A DNA stretch of 38,785 nt, taken from NCBI GenBank assembly GCA_947089425.1, contig CAMUKG010000015.1, positions 1 to 38,785 on the forward strand, read 5' to 3'. The position numbers were made by a program, and so were the translations under genes. Shown piece after piece: positions 16,621-25,435 of this stretch. Origin of the DNA: an uncultured Clostridia bacterium (GTDB lineage Bacteria; Bacillota; Clostridia; Christensenellales; Pumilibacteraceae). Within the stretch, counting starts at the first letter, position 1; each line of letters opens with the position of its first letter. The notes under the pieces are model-generated. The model saw only the letters and a program-made list of their open reading frames with translations, had not been told where the DNA came from and did not search any database.

Positions 16621-19600
16621 ATGAGAAAAACAAAAACGACTTTGCTGTCTTGCCTTTTGGCGGGAGTGCTTGCGCTTGCGGGCTTCGGGGGGGGGTACGC
16701 CTTTTTCGGCTCGCGAATTTCTGCGGCTGACGCCGCCGAGCAAACTAACGCGGCGCCGCCCGTAGAAGCGACAACAAAAAATCTTGCGCGCGGAAAAATC
16801 GGAGAATTTCGTAGCTTAACCGACTTTTCGCAAACGCTCGACTTTTACGCCTATTACCCCGATTTAAACGGCGACGCTATTGCTTCGTCGGGGTGCTACG
16901 ACCCGAGCAATATAAATAATTCCACCGCCGTTCTCACCGACGGCAAAGGAGACGATTGGGGCAAATGGCACGCGATTTCAACGGCGAAAGACGTTCGCGG
17001 TTGGGCGGTTTTGGATTTGGGCGCATCTTATCCCATAGAGCGGGTTAAAGTTCATTTGCTCGCCGCATGGTGCTTCACCGACATGATTATTCAGGTTTCG
17101 AACGACGCGGATTTCGAAAGCGGAGTTACAACGCTACTTAGCACCGTAGACACGCTCGAATTCGGCGGAGAAACAGTGTATAGCGGCGGCAGAGCGGGAC
17201 TGACCGCCGAAACGAAACCGCTCACCGGTTGGAACGGCAATAGCGGCATAGACAGCAAGCAAGCGGAAGGGAACATTTTCCTTGCGAACAACGTTATGGC
17301 GCGCTACGTTCGCATAACGAACAACACGCACGGCAACGGAACCGAATACAGCAGTAACACAGTGTTCACCGAAATAGAAGTGTACGGTGTGGAAAAAGGA
17401 ATGCCGCCGCTCGCGTCGCTCGAATCGGGTTTCCACGAGTCGCTCGGCGAGGTTACGCTTTCCACTCCTTACGAAAACGGAAAAATTTATTACACGCTCG
17501 ACGGAAGCTATCCCACAACGAGCTCCACGCTCTATTCGGGCGCAATCGATTTGAGCACGGTTGAGGAAGCTTGCGTTCTTCGCGCAATAGTGGTAACCGA
17601 CGAATGGCAGAGCTTGGCGGCGGATTATCAATATAAAATAGGTTTGCCGCAAATAGGCTACAACGGCAATATCGCTCGCGGCAAGCTTGCGGAATTTCGT
17701 AGTTTGGAAGATTTTTCCGAAAAATTGCAACCTTACGCTTATTATTCCGACCAACATGGAATTGACGGGACGAGTTTTTACGATATTTCGATGGCAGGAG
17801 GAAATACCGCAAGACTTACCGACGGAGTAAATAACGAATGGGCGGGATATAATGCTATTTCAACCGCTAAAAACGTTCAAGGTTGGGCTTTTCTCGATTT
17901 GGGCACAAGTGACTATGAACTTAGCGAAGTTAAGCTTCATCTGTATGCAGGTTTCAAGTTTTTCGATTTACTTATTCAAGTTTCAAACGACCCTGAATTT
18001 AAAACGGGAGTAACAACCGTATTCAGCGAAATAGAATCGCTTAAACCGAGAAAAAACGGTGCCGTAATAGCGGGAAGCGAAAATATTTACGACGGCGGTT
18101 ATGTGGGTATCGACGGAGTGACGTTGGAAGAATGGGCAGGTGTATCAAAATACGGAGACAATAATAGCAAGTATCTTGTAAGCAACCAGTTGAACGGGCA
18201 CCGTTTTGTTGTACCTACGGGCACTAAGGCAAGATACGTTAGAATAACGAACAGAATTTTGCCCGATTGGCATGTTGAAGCGGGATTGAACACTTTGTTT
18301 ACCGAAATAGAAGTCTATGTTAAAAACTCTGCGCCCATAGACGACGTTGAAGTCGAGCAAGCGGTTAAGAGCGTAAGTTTCGCGGCGAAAAATATCGACG
18401 TGCCGTATAATACTTCAATCGAGCAGGTGCGCGAAAAACTCAATCTTCCCGAGCAAGTAAGCGTTACCGACTATGCGGGCAACACTCATTCGGGTGCTCT
18501 TACTTGGACGGAACCCGCATATAGCGCCACCACAGCGGGAAGTTACGAATTTACCGCAGTTTGCACTCTGCCGAATAATCTTAAAGACGTGTTCGGCAAA
18601 ATGCCCGAATTTAAAGCTACCGTAACGGTTGCCGAGCAAACGGACACCGCAGAGCTCAAAGCGGCAATCAAAGCCGCGAGCGAACTGATTGAAGAAGAAT
18701 ACACGGCGGCGTCGTGGGCGGCGTTCGCGGCAAAACTCGAAGCGGCTAAATCGGCGGCAAACAATCTTTCGGTAACCGAAGAGGAAGCCGCCAAAGCTCT
18801 CGAAGAATTGAACGACGCAATAAAAGCGCTTGCGCGCGTTGCAAGCTCCTCCGAAAAAACGGAACTCAAAGCTCTTATAGACGAAGCGAAAGCGCTCGAT
18901 AAGTCGCTTTACACTTCGGAAAGCTTAGCGGGGCTTGAAGACGCGATTGCGTCCGCCGAAGAAGTCCACGCGAGCGATGTTGCGTCGAGTTCGCAAGTGA
19001 ACGCGGCGAAAACGGCTTTGCAAAAAGTTTTAAACGCGAAACAGCTCAAAGCAACGCAGGCGCAAATCGACGAGCTTGTCGCTCTCATAGCCGAAGTTAA
19101 AGCGGCGGGCTACACTGTGGAAAACTACACGCAAGCCACGCTCGCGGCGGTTGAAGACGCTATCGACGAAGCCGAAGCGCTCGTCGCTCAAACCGAAATC
19201 GCGGCTTCTTCGGTTGCGGCGGCAAAAACCGCTCTTCAAGAAGCTGTGGCGGGGCTTGAATCATACGGCGACGTAGGCGAACTGAACGCGCTTATCGCCG
19301 AAGCCGAAAAGCGCGCGAAAGACGATTACACTTTGAATTCGTTTAACGCGCTCGAAACGGAAATAGAGAGCGCGAAAGGCGTTGCCGCAGATAAGCACGA
19401 GCAATCTGTGTTCGACGGTGCGAAAATCGATTTGCAAGCGGCTCTCGACGCTCTCGTGTCGATAAAGGAATTGCGCGAAGCTATTGCTACCGCCGTGCCC
19501 GAAGAGGGAAAAGCGTTCACCGAGCTTTCGCTCAAAGTGTTTGCCGACGCAAAGAACGAAGCCGAAATCATTTTGAATAGAGCGGACGCAACAAAAGAAG

Positions 19601-19812
19601 AGGTTGCGGCGGCTACGCAGAAACTGAACAAGGCATTTTCGGGGCTCGCTCTTAAATCGGACGAACCCGCAGAATCCGACAATAACAATACAAATACGGA
19701 AACGAAGAAAAAAGGTTGCAAAGGCAGTTTGGGCGGAGCAAGCGCGATTGCGGGAATATTGCTTTTAGCCGCCGTCGTTATGCTCGTTAAAAACAGGAGG
19801 GAAAGAGCATGA
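16621..19812 (+). CDS. surface-anchored protein with two discoidin domains, Big_4 and FIVAR repeats
   Basis: A 1063-residue exported protein. The signal/membrane segment is at about 10-35. Domains in order: F5/8 type C (about 53-262), a CHB_HEX_C-like Ig fold (263-342; IYYTLDGSYPTTSSTLYSG), a second F5/8 type C (346-572), a Big_4 Ig-like domain (585-670), and five three-helix FIVAR-type repeats (about 676-1010; pattern Y-T-x-x-S-W/L-x-x-h-x-x-A-h-x-x-A). The tail has the motif KKGCKGS, a hydrophobic segment and NRRER. There is no catalytic domain, so it probably binds glycan or a partner protein and projects from the envelope. A nine-G run (16687-16695) lies within the signal region. The second discoidin segment (about 17690-18330) is AT-richer with AGA arginine codons, unlike its flanks. 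AAGGAG is about 9 bases upstream; the 3' end overlaps the next gene by 4 bases. Confidence 0.82.
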   Translation: MRKTKTTLLSCLLAGVLALAGFGGGYAFFGSRISAADAAEQTNAAPPVEATTKNLARGKIGEFRSLTDFSQTLDFYAYYPDLNGDAIASSGCYDPSNINNSTAVLTDGKGDDWGKWHAISTAKDVRGWAVLDLGASYPIERVKVHLLAAWCFTDMIIQVSNDADFESGVTTLLSTVDTLEFGGETVYSGGRAGLTAETKPLTGWNGNSGIDSKQAEGNIFLANNVMARYVRITNNTHGNGTEYSSNTVFTEIEVYGVEKGMPPLASLESGFHESLGEVTLSTPYENGKIYYTLDGSYPTTSSTLYSGAIDLSTVEEACVLRAIVVTDEWQSLAADYQYKIGLPQIGYNGNIARGKLAEFRSLEDFSEKLQPYAYYSDQHGIDGTSFYDISMAGGNTARLTDGVNNEWAGYNAISTAKNVQGWAFLDLGTSDYELSEVKLHLYAGFKFFDLLIQVSNDPEFKTGVTTVFSEIESLKPRKNGAVIAGSENIYDGGYVGIDGVTLEEWAGVSKYGDNNSKYLVSNQLNGHRFVVPTGTKARYVRITNRILPDWHVEAGLNTLFTEIEVYVKNSAPIDDVEVEQAVKSVSFAAKNIDVPYNTSIEQVREKLNLPEQVSVTDYAGNTHSGALTWTEPAYSATTAGSYEFTAVCTLPNNLKDVFGKMPEFKATVTVAEQTDTAELKAAIKAASELIEEEYTAASWAAFAAKLEAAKSAANNLSVTEEEAAKALEELNDAIKALARVASSSEKTELKALIDEAKALDKSLYTSESLAGLEDAIASAEEVHASDVASSSQVNAAKTALQKVLNAKQLKATQAQIDELVALIAEVKAAGYTVENYTQATLAAVEDAIDEAEALVAQTEIAASSVAAAKTALQEAVAGLESYGDVGELNALIAEAEKRAKDDYTLNSFNALETEIESAKGVAADKHEQSVFDGAKIDLQAALDALVSIKELREAIATAVPEEGKAFTELSLKVFADAKNEAEIILNRADATKEEVAAATQKLNKAFSGLALKSDEPAESDNNNTNTETKKKGCKGSLGGASAIAGILLLAAVVMLVKNRRERA
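16687..16695. repeat. nine-base poly-G tract in a signal-peptide region
   Basis: Nine consecutive G encode three Gly at about residues 23-25 (GFGGGYAFF). Loss or gain of one or two G would shift frame and end translation before any domain is made. It matches in length the tract in the gene just upstream (14594-14602). Confidence 0.9.
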
Positions 19813-22800
19813 AAATAAAGAAGAGAAAAAAGTTTGCGCTTTTACTGCTCGGTGCGGTTATGGCGTGCTCTACGGCGGGAGGACTCGCGGCTAACAAAGC
19901 CGTAAAGGCAAACGCCGAAGAAGAGGCGTTTACCCCTCGCAACACGATAGACGAATTTATGTTCGGCTCGTGGGTGAGCTACTACGATTTGAGCATAAAG
20001 AGTTATGCCGAGCAAACGAAAGACATGGGCGCGGCTGGCATAAACTTTAACTGGCATCCCGAAGCTATCGAAACGGATATAAACGCCGACGGCGCAAGCT
20101 TTTACGATTACGACACAATAGAAAAAGCTCATTACGACAACAACATGATGTATTTGTACGACGCCACGAGAAGCGGCTCCAACGGATACAACGACCCCGC
20201 GTTTAAAGAAATGGCGAAAGCTTGCGTCGGCTACTACGTGAAAGACGAGCCGAGCGCGTCGCAGTTTAAGGCTACCGCCGAACTATTCGACGTTTGCTTG
20301 AAAGCGGACGACACCCGTAGCCCGTACGTTAACCTTTACCCCAACTACGCGGGAACAACGGCTCTCGGCGGCACCTATGCCCAACACGTTCAAAACTTTG
20401 TGGATATAGTGGGCGCCGAAAACCTCGAATATCTTTCCTACGACCATTATCCGTTCACCGCGTCGGAAACGGTGCGCAGTTCGTATTTTTCGGATATGGA
20501 AACAATTCGCAAAGTGGGTTACAACAGCGGCAGGCTCAAAACGCTCGGAATGCCTCAGTCGGGCTGGTGGGCGGGAATGCGCAAGCCTAACGTTGACGAA
20601 ATGCGTTGGAACGTGAATACCTATGTGGCTTACGGCTTTAAAGCGATTTCCTATTTTTGTTGGGCGTCGCCCAAATATACGTCGGTTGCCGACGGCGGCG
20701 AGGCTATGCAAGATTTCGTTATAGACCGCGACGGCGTGAGAACGGAGCTATACGAGCCGCTATCAGAACAAAACTGGCAAATTCGACAGCTTGGCGACCT
20801 ACTCATGAGCATAGACTGCGCGCACGCTTACCACAGCGGAAACAGTATTGCGAGCGGCACCGAAAAGCTCCCCAAAAGCTTTTTCATTCAGCCCGAGAGC
20901 AAGCAGGATAGTTACATAGTGAGTTTGTTCTACAATAAAGACAATACGGAAACGTACGTTATGCTAATGAACAACTCCACGAGCGAAAATAAGCACGGCA
21001 AATTCACAGTGTCGGCGGATTCGGGCGTCACTTCTCTCACCGAATTTAAGTCCACGATAACCCGCGACAGTTTGCCCAACCATTTGGATTTAAAGAACAC
21101 GCTCGGAAAACCCCAACAAACCGAAATAAGCTTGGAGGGCGGCGCTTTCGAAACAGATTTTTTGCCCGGCGAAGTCAAAATTTATAAGCTCGACGGCGAC
21201 AATATTTCCATTTCGGAAGGCGTGTCCACTCCCGAGCTTTCGCACCTCAGCGGAACCTACTACGGCGCGCAACAGGTGAAAATAACGGTGCCTCAGAAAA
21301 ACGCCCGCATTTATTACACGCTTGACGGTTCTTTCCCGAGCGTTGACGAATTCGGGGAGCCGCAAGGCAGTACGCGCGAATACACCGCGCCGCTCACAAT
21401 AGGGCAAAACGGCGAATGGAGCTATCACGCTCTTCGCGCGGCGGTGGTTAAAAACGGCGAATATTCAACCTTAGCCGAAGCCGACTACATTATAACCGAC
21501 GGAAGCAGAAACGTTTCGCTTAATTCGAACGTGACTTTTTACAACAAGGAGTTCACTCAAAAAATAGAGGTTGATAACGAAAAGAACGAAAACGTGAAAG
21601 GCGACGTTGTTGTCGACGGCTATCACGACCCCTACACCGAAGTGTTCACCAAAGAAAAAACGAACGGTTGGGCTGTGGTGGATATGGGTAAATGCCACAC
21701 CGTAAACAAGCTTAGCGTGTCGTTTTGGGCAAACTGGGAATTTACCGACGTGATTGTGCAGGTGTCGGAAGATTTCAGCACATGGACGAGCGTGTTCAAT
21801 AACGACACCGACGGAAGTATGCAAAGCGTAACGGGCGAAAAAGGAACGGACGGAAAGTATAAAGACGAAATGTATAGCGGCAACGTTATAACGTTCGAGC
21901 CGAGAAGCGTGCGCTACATTCGCGTGCACAACGTGGGCGCGGGCGGCGGAAGCCTTACGGGCAAAAGCATTTGGCAAGAAATATCGGCGTTTTCGGCGTT
22001 CGACATAGCGTCGGTGCAAGGCACAACGAATTTAATAGACTCTTACGGCAATATGGGTTCGTGGAACGAGCTCGGCGGCGGAAGTTGGAAAATAGAGAAC
22101 GGCAAACTTGTAACTTCGGGCACGGGCGGATGGAACAGAGCGCTTGCTCTCACCGAAAAGAAGTTTAAAAACTTTATTATAGAGGGCACGTTCTCCATGA
22201 CCGACGTTGCGGCGGGACTCGTGGGTTTCGAACTCTATAAAACGTCGCCGAGCGGCGTGTTGAACGGCAACAACGGCTATATAGTGTTTATAGAGAACAA
22301 AGGGCGAGTTGGAGCTTACGACGGCGTGAACGGCGGGGCGCAGGAATTCGGCGGCACCAACATTCAGGCAACGAACTTCACTCCCGCGCAATTCACATTC
22401 CGAGTGACTTCCGCAAACGATTTGCTTTCTATAATGGTGAACGGCGAAACTGCTTATACCGTTCGCAACCAAAGAGCGGATATGGACGCGGGCTACATTG
22501 CCGTGCATTCGGGCTCAATCGGTATAACGGTGGAAAATCTTTGGATTAAAGAACTTACGGAAGCCGACGGCTTAGACGCTCTGAAATTCGAAGACGCGCT
22601 CTACGAGCAAGCCGAAGAAGTGAACGCGGCGGTTAAACTTTACGACAAAAAAGACGTTGCGCTCGCCAAACTCCCCGAGAAAGTGAAAATCAAAACGGTG
22701 GGCGGAAACGAACTCGACGTTAAAGTTAAAGGTTGGCACAGCGAAAACTATAACCGCAGGGAAGCGGGGTGGAACGATTTTTCCGCCGAGCTCGACCTCA

Positions 22801-23588
22801 CGGGGTTGGAAAACGTAGTAAACGCAATGAACGTTACCGCGCAAGCGAAAGTGTGGGTGTCGGCGGGATTCGACGGAGAGGCGCTTCAAGGCTTTATCGA
22901 CATAGCCGAGAGCTTAGACCGCTATGACTTTACCGAAGAGAGTTGGCGCGAACTTGCGCAAAAACTTTCCACAGCGAAAGAACTAATGCAAGACCCGTTT
23001 GTGGTTCAAAACTCAATTGGCGTGGCGTCGTGGCAACTTAAAGCCGCTATCGACGCGCTTGTAAATATCAGCCACGACAAAACGTTGCTCATAGCGGCAA
23101 TCGAGAAGTGCGACTACAAAGCGGAAGATTACACCGCCGTTTCGTTCGGAGTATATTCGCGCGCACTTGAAAAGGCTAACGAAGTGAACGAGAGCAGTAT
23201 AGCGAAGAACGGCGAAATAAACTCCGCTACTGTGGAACTTAACGAAGCCGTTAAAGCGCTCGTAAAACTTTACGATAAGTCGGAACTCCAAACCATGCTC
23301 GACGGCGCGAAAGCGAAAGAGAACAAAACCGAGCGGCTCAACTACGCCATCGCGCAAGCCGAAAAACTCTGCGAGAACGACGAAATCACCGAAGAGCAGG
23401 GAATAATTGCGGCTAACGCGATTAAAAGCGCTATTGCGGCTATGGAATCCGATTCCGACGACGACAATTCGGGCGGCAAAAAATCTGGTTGCGGTTGCGG
23501 CGGCTCTGCGGGCGGCGCAAGCATAGTCCTTTCGGCTTTGGCGCTCGCCTCGTGCGCATTGCTTGCAAGGAAGAGGAGAAAAATTTAA
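19809..23588 (+). CDS. surface-anchored multidomain TIM-barrel glycoside hydrolase
   Basis: A 1259-residue exported protein. Signal peptide about 1-36 (AVKANAEEE). About 45-345 looks like a clan-A-type (beta/alpha)8 barrel, with GYYVKDEPS (candidate acid in DEP), YLSYDHYPF, GMPQSGWWAG and SYFCWASP; the second catalytic Glu is not assigned with certainty. A beta-sandwich follows (350-465), then a CHB_HEX_C-like Ig unit (470-560; IYYTLDGSFPS), an F5/8 type C domain (565-735), a laminin-G/DUF1080-like domain (745-905), an Ig-like unit and two to three FIVAR-type helical repeats (1020-1210). The tail has KKSGCGCGGS, a hydrophobic stretch and RKRRK. The start overlaps the upstream stop as ATGA, with GGAGGG about 7 bases before it. 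It probably cleaves a polysaccharide held by the two neighbouring binding proteins; its GH family is uncertain. Confidence 0.8.
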   Translation: MKIKKRKKFALLLLGAVMACSTAGGLAANKAVKANAEEEAFTPRNTIDEFMFGSWVSYYDLSIKSYAEQTKDMGAAGINFNWHPEAIETDINADGASFYDYDTIEKAHYDNNMMYLYDATRSGSNGYNDPAFKEMAKACVGYYVKDEPSASQFKATAELFDVCLKADDTRSPYVNLYPNYAGTTALGGTYAQHVQNFVDIVGAENLEYLSYDHYPFTASETVRSSYFSDMETIRKVGYNSGRLKTLGMPQSGWWAGMRKPNVDEMRWNVNTYVAYGFKAISYFCWASPKYTSVADGGEAMQDFVIDRDGVRTELYEPLSEQNWQIRQLGDLLMSIDCAHAYHSGNSIASGTEKLPKSFFIQPESKQDSYIVSLFYNKDNTETYVMLMNNSTSENKHGKFTVSADSGVTSLTEFKSTITRDSLPNHLDLKNTLGKPQQTEISLEGGAFETDFLPGEVKIYKLDGDNISISEGVSTPELSHLSGTYYGAQQVKITVPQKNARIYYTLDGSFPSVDEFGEPQGSTREYTAPLTIGQNGEWSYHALRAAVVKNGEYSTLAEADYIITDGSRNVSLNSNVTFYNKEFTQKIEVDNEKNENVKGDVVVDGYHDPYTEVFTKEKTNGWAVVDMGKCHTVNKLSVSFWANWEFTDVIVQVSEDFSTWTSVFNNDTDGSMQSVTGEKGTDGKYKDEMYSGNVITFEPRSVRYIRVHNVGAGGGSLTGKSIWQEISAFSAFDIASVQGTTNLIDSYGNMGSWNELGGGSWKIENGKLVTSGTGGWNRALALTEKKFKNFIIEGTFSMTDVAAGLVGFELYKTSPSGVLNGNNGYIVFIENKGRVGAYDGVNGGAQEFGGTNIQATNFTPAQFTFRVTSANDLLSIMVNGETAYTVRNQRADMDAGYIAVHSGSIGITVENLWIKELTEADGLDALKFEDALYEQAEEVNAAVKLYDKKDVALAKLPEKVKIKTVGGNELDVKVKGWHSENYNRREAGWNDFSAELDLTGLENVVNAMNVTAQAKVWVSAGFDGEALQGFIDIAESLDRYDFTEESWRELAQKLSTAKELMQDPFVVQNSIGVASWQLKAAIDALVNISHDKTLLIAAIEKCDYKAEDYTAVSFGVYSRALEKANEVNESSIAKNGEINSATVELNEAVKALVKLYDKSELQTMLDGAKAKENKTERLNYAIAQAEKLCENDEITEEQGIIAANAIKSAIAAMESDSDDDNSGGKKSGCGCGGSAGGASIVLSALALASCALLARKRRKI

Positions 23589-23590
23589 AA

Positions 23591-23608
23591 GTTGCCTTGC
23601 GAGGCAAC
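23591..23608. repeat. solo GTTGCC hairpin between convergent genes
   Basis: GTTGCCTTGCGAGGCAAC, a palindrome with an 8-base stem. It begins 2 bases after the stop of the glycosidase gene and ends 5 bases before the end of the opposite-strand gene. It resembles the ends of the composite elements at 13526, 14265, 24844 and 30292. It may end transcription from either side, though only a short A run follows on the + strand. Confidence 0.6.
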
Positions 23609-23613
23609 AAAAA

Positions 23614-24156
23614 TCACAAAACTATATTCTCTATAAGCCCGCCTCGCATTGTAATTTCACAGCGGGGCGCCGTTCCGTCCGATTTTACTAATAAATAGCC
23701 TTTTTGAGGCGTGAATGCGTTTTCGCGCACCGAAAGCACTCCGTCGAAAAAGTCGGCAAGCGCTTCGTCGGAAATCGAATCGGATAGGTCGGGAGCGAGC
23801 ATAGAGCGTGCGGCGGAAAAATTGCCTTCGCGCACGAACGCGAGAAGTTGCGCGGGCGCGGACGCAACGGGTTCGGTTACGGGCGTTTGCGGCGAAAACA
23901 CGTAGGCTAAGCGCGGTTTTAATTCCACTAAAATATGACCGTTCCCCATGTCGGAACACACGGCAAGACTCTTATTCGAAAGAGCCTTGCCGTTTAATAT
24001 TTCGGCGGTGTACGGCAAAAACATAGCTTCGAGAGGCAAAACAGTGACGAAAAGGGGTTCGTCGGAACTGTATCGCACGCTGTGCGCCGATTGCACGAAA
24101 GAGCCGTTTAAAAGCAGTACGCTGTTTTCCGCAACAAAATGATAAACCGATTCCAT
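23614..24156 (-). CDS. hypothetical protein
   Basis: A 180-residue protein I do not recognise. There is no signal peptide or membrane segment. The first 90 residues look beta-rich (SVLLLNGSFVQSAHSVRY, PLFVTVLPLEAMFLPYTAEI). A Pro/Ala linker follows (TPVTEPVASAPAQ), then an alpha-helical stretch (LLAFVREGNFSAARSMLAPDLSDSISDEALADFFDGVL). It ends with a short beta region (KGYLLVKSDGTAPRCEITMRGG). The first part could be a cupin-like or regulatory fold, but this is only an impression. No Shine-Dalgarno sequence is visible before the ATG, so weak or leaderless translation is possible. It is transcribed divergently from the Myb-like gene. Confidence 0.7.
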   Translation of the reverse strand: MESVYHFVAENSVLLLNGSFVQSAHSVRYSSDEPLFVTVLPLEAMFLPYTAEILNGKALSNKSLAVCSDMGNGHILVELKPRLAYVFSPQTPVTEPVASAPAQLLAFVREGNFSAARSMLAPDLSDSISDEALADFFDGVLSVRENAFTPQKGYLLVKSDGTAPRCEITMRGGLIENIVL

Positions 24157-24247
24157 ACGAATATATTTATGATTTTATGTATAAAAAAATGACGGTTTGG
24201 CTATTATTGCGTGTAGTATTAAAATAAACGGAGGACTTATATTACTT

Positions 24248-24835
24248 ATGGAAAATAATTGGACAATCGAACAGACTAAAAAACTTTTCAGCCTTGCGAG
24301 GGAAGCGAAAGAAAAGGAGCGCGGGCTCGTGTGGGCGTTTTCGGCAATGAGCGAAAAGACGGGCAGAAGCGTGAATAGCGTGCGCAACTATTATTACAGT
24401 CAGCTCAAAATGTTCGAGCTTGTGCCTAATCTTGCCAAAGATTTGGGAATCGAGCTTGTGGATTCTTCGCGCGAACGCTTCGAACTTTTCGAGGCGAACG
24501 AAATAGACGAGTTGCTCGAAAAGGTGCTGTCGGGAAAAGCGCGCGGCGTAAGCGTGCGCAAAGTGATTGCCGACATGTCGAACGGCGACGGCAAAAAGGC
24601 GCTAAGGCTTCAAAACAAATACCGCAGTATGATTTTGCACCACCGCGAAAAGGTGAACGAAGTTATGCGCAAAATAGGCGCAAGCGGCAAAGACTACTAT
24701 AATCCGTATTTGAAAGAGACCGTTTCGGCGGGAAGCGAAACCGACAACTACAAAAAACTCAACGACTATATAGCCTCGCTCGACGAAGCGGAAGTAGGCG
24801 AGTTCTTGCAAATAATGAAAAAATTTTTTGCATAA
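24248..24835 (+). CDS. Myb/SANT-like DNA-binding protein
   Basis: A 195-residue basic, mostly helical protein. The N-terminus WTIEQTKKLFSLAREAKEKER...WAFSAMSEKTGRSVNSVRNYYY has the spacing of a Myb/SANT-like helix-turn-helix: Trp, helix, then recognition helix with an R-N-Y-Y-Y end. The middle and C-terminus are helical and charged, with no other motif recognised. RsfA-type sporulation regulators have a similar general plan, but the match is only in pattern. The start at 248 was chosen because an in-frame ATG at 197 would give an unrelated N-terminus and lies before GGAGG (24230-24234). The gap from GGAGG to the ATG is 13 bases, which is long. Confidence 0.75.
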   Translation: MENNWTIEQTKKLFSLAREAKEKERGLVWAFSAMSEKTGRSVNSVRNYYYSQLKMFELVPNLAKDLGIELVDSSRERFELFEANEIDELLEKVLSGKARGVSVRKVIADMSNGDGKKALRLQNKYRSMILHHREKVNEVMRKIGASGKDYYNPYLKETVSAGSETDNYKKLNDYIASLDEAEVGEFLQIMKKFFA

Positions 24836-24843
24836 GGTTTTTT

Positions 24844-25362
24844 GTTGCCCTCTTGCGGCGACGGGGTAGCAATATTACCAGCCTTTTTGAGGCGCCAAAA
24901 AGGCTTAGGCGAAAAAGCGTGCAGGGGGAACACTTTCGGCTGTGGCGCTCGGGTCGCGGGCGTAGCCGCTCCCCGCTTTGGCTAACAACAGCACACTGTG
25001 CTGTTGTTGCGGCACTATGTGCCCGCCGCGTCGCGCCCCTATCTGAGCCGCCTCGCAACGATAAGGGGCTTTGCCCCTTAACCCCTCTTAACGGTTGGGG
25101 TGTACGAAACCGTAACTATACTGTCATTGCGAGGAGCCGTAGGCGACGTGGCAATCTATGTTTAATGTATGAGATTGCTTCGCTACGCTCGCAATGACAA
25201 ATAAGAAAATTCGATTGTGTTTGCAAATCTTAACTTATAAAAAGCCGTCAAGGGCGCAGCCTTTGTCGTTGCGGGGTAGGGTTTTAAAAGGGAAGGGACA
25301 CAGTCGAAAGTGTCTCTCCCTTTTATCGTTTTCGCCGAAGCCTTTTGCGACCAAAAGGCTGG
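24844..25362. repeat. composite hairpin-rich element, copy 2 (head-to-head)
   Basis: This fills most of the 600-base gap 24836-25435, with no coding sequence seen. It starts 8 bases after a stop with GTTGCCCTCTTGCGGCGAC (24844-24862). The left half then reads in inverted order: GCCTTTTTG/CAAAAAGGC (24881-24904), a GAACACTTTCGGCTGTG box, GGGCGTAGCCGCTCCCCGCT (24958-24977), ACAGCACACTGTGCTGT (about 24988-25005) and AAGGGGCTTTGCCCCTT (25063-25079). The centre has two CATTGCGAG relatives (25124-25157, 25173-25199). The right half repeats modules in direct order: CGATTGTGTTT, the AAGGGC...TCGTTGCGGGG box, the GACAC...GTGTC hairpin (25286-25324) and AGCCTTTTGCGACCAAAAGGCT (about 25339-25360). The right GTTGCC end is missing, and a strong promoter follows at 25377. 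Confidence 0.75.
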
Positions 25363-25376
25363 AAATGTTTTTTCGT

Positions 25377-25405
25377 TTGACAAAAGCTTCCTTAAAGTGT
25401 ATACT
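25377..25405 (+). promoter_or_regulatory. strong sigma-A-type promoter
   Basis: A perfect TTGACA (25377-25382), a 17-base spacer and TATACT (25400-25405). It lies just after the repeat element and about 30 bases before the metallopeptidase start, leaving a leader just long enough for the GGAGG site at 25422. Confidence 0.8.
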
Positions 25406-25435
25406 GTTACAAAAAATGCAACGGAGGCAAATTGA

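Noticed and set aside
18660..19650. Repetitive stretch that could be taken for tandem DNA repeats or CRISPR
   Set aside because: These are diverged FIVAR-type protein repeats in frame; there are no identical repeats with unique spacers. No CRISPR array was seen anywhere in the window.
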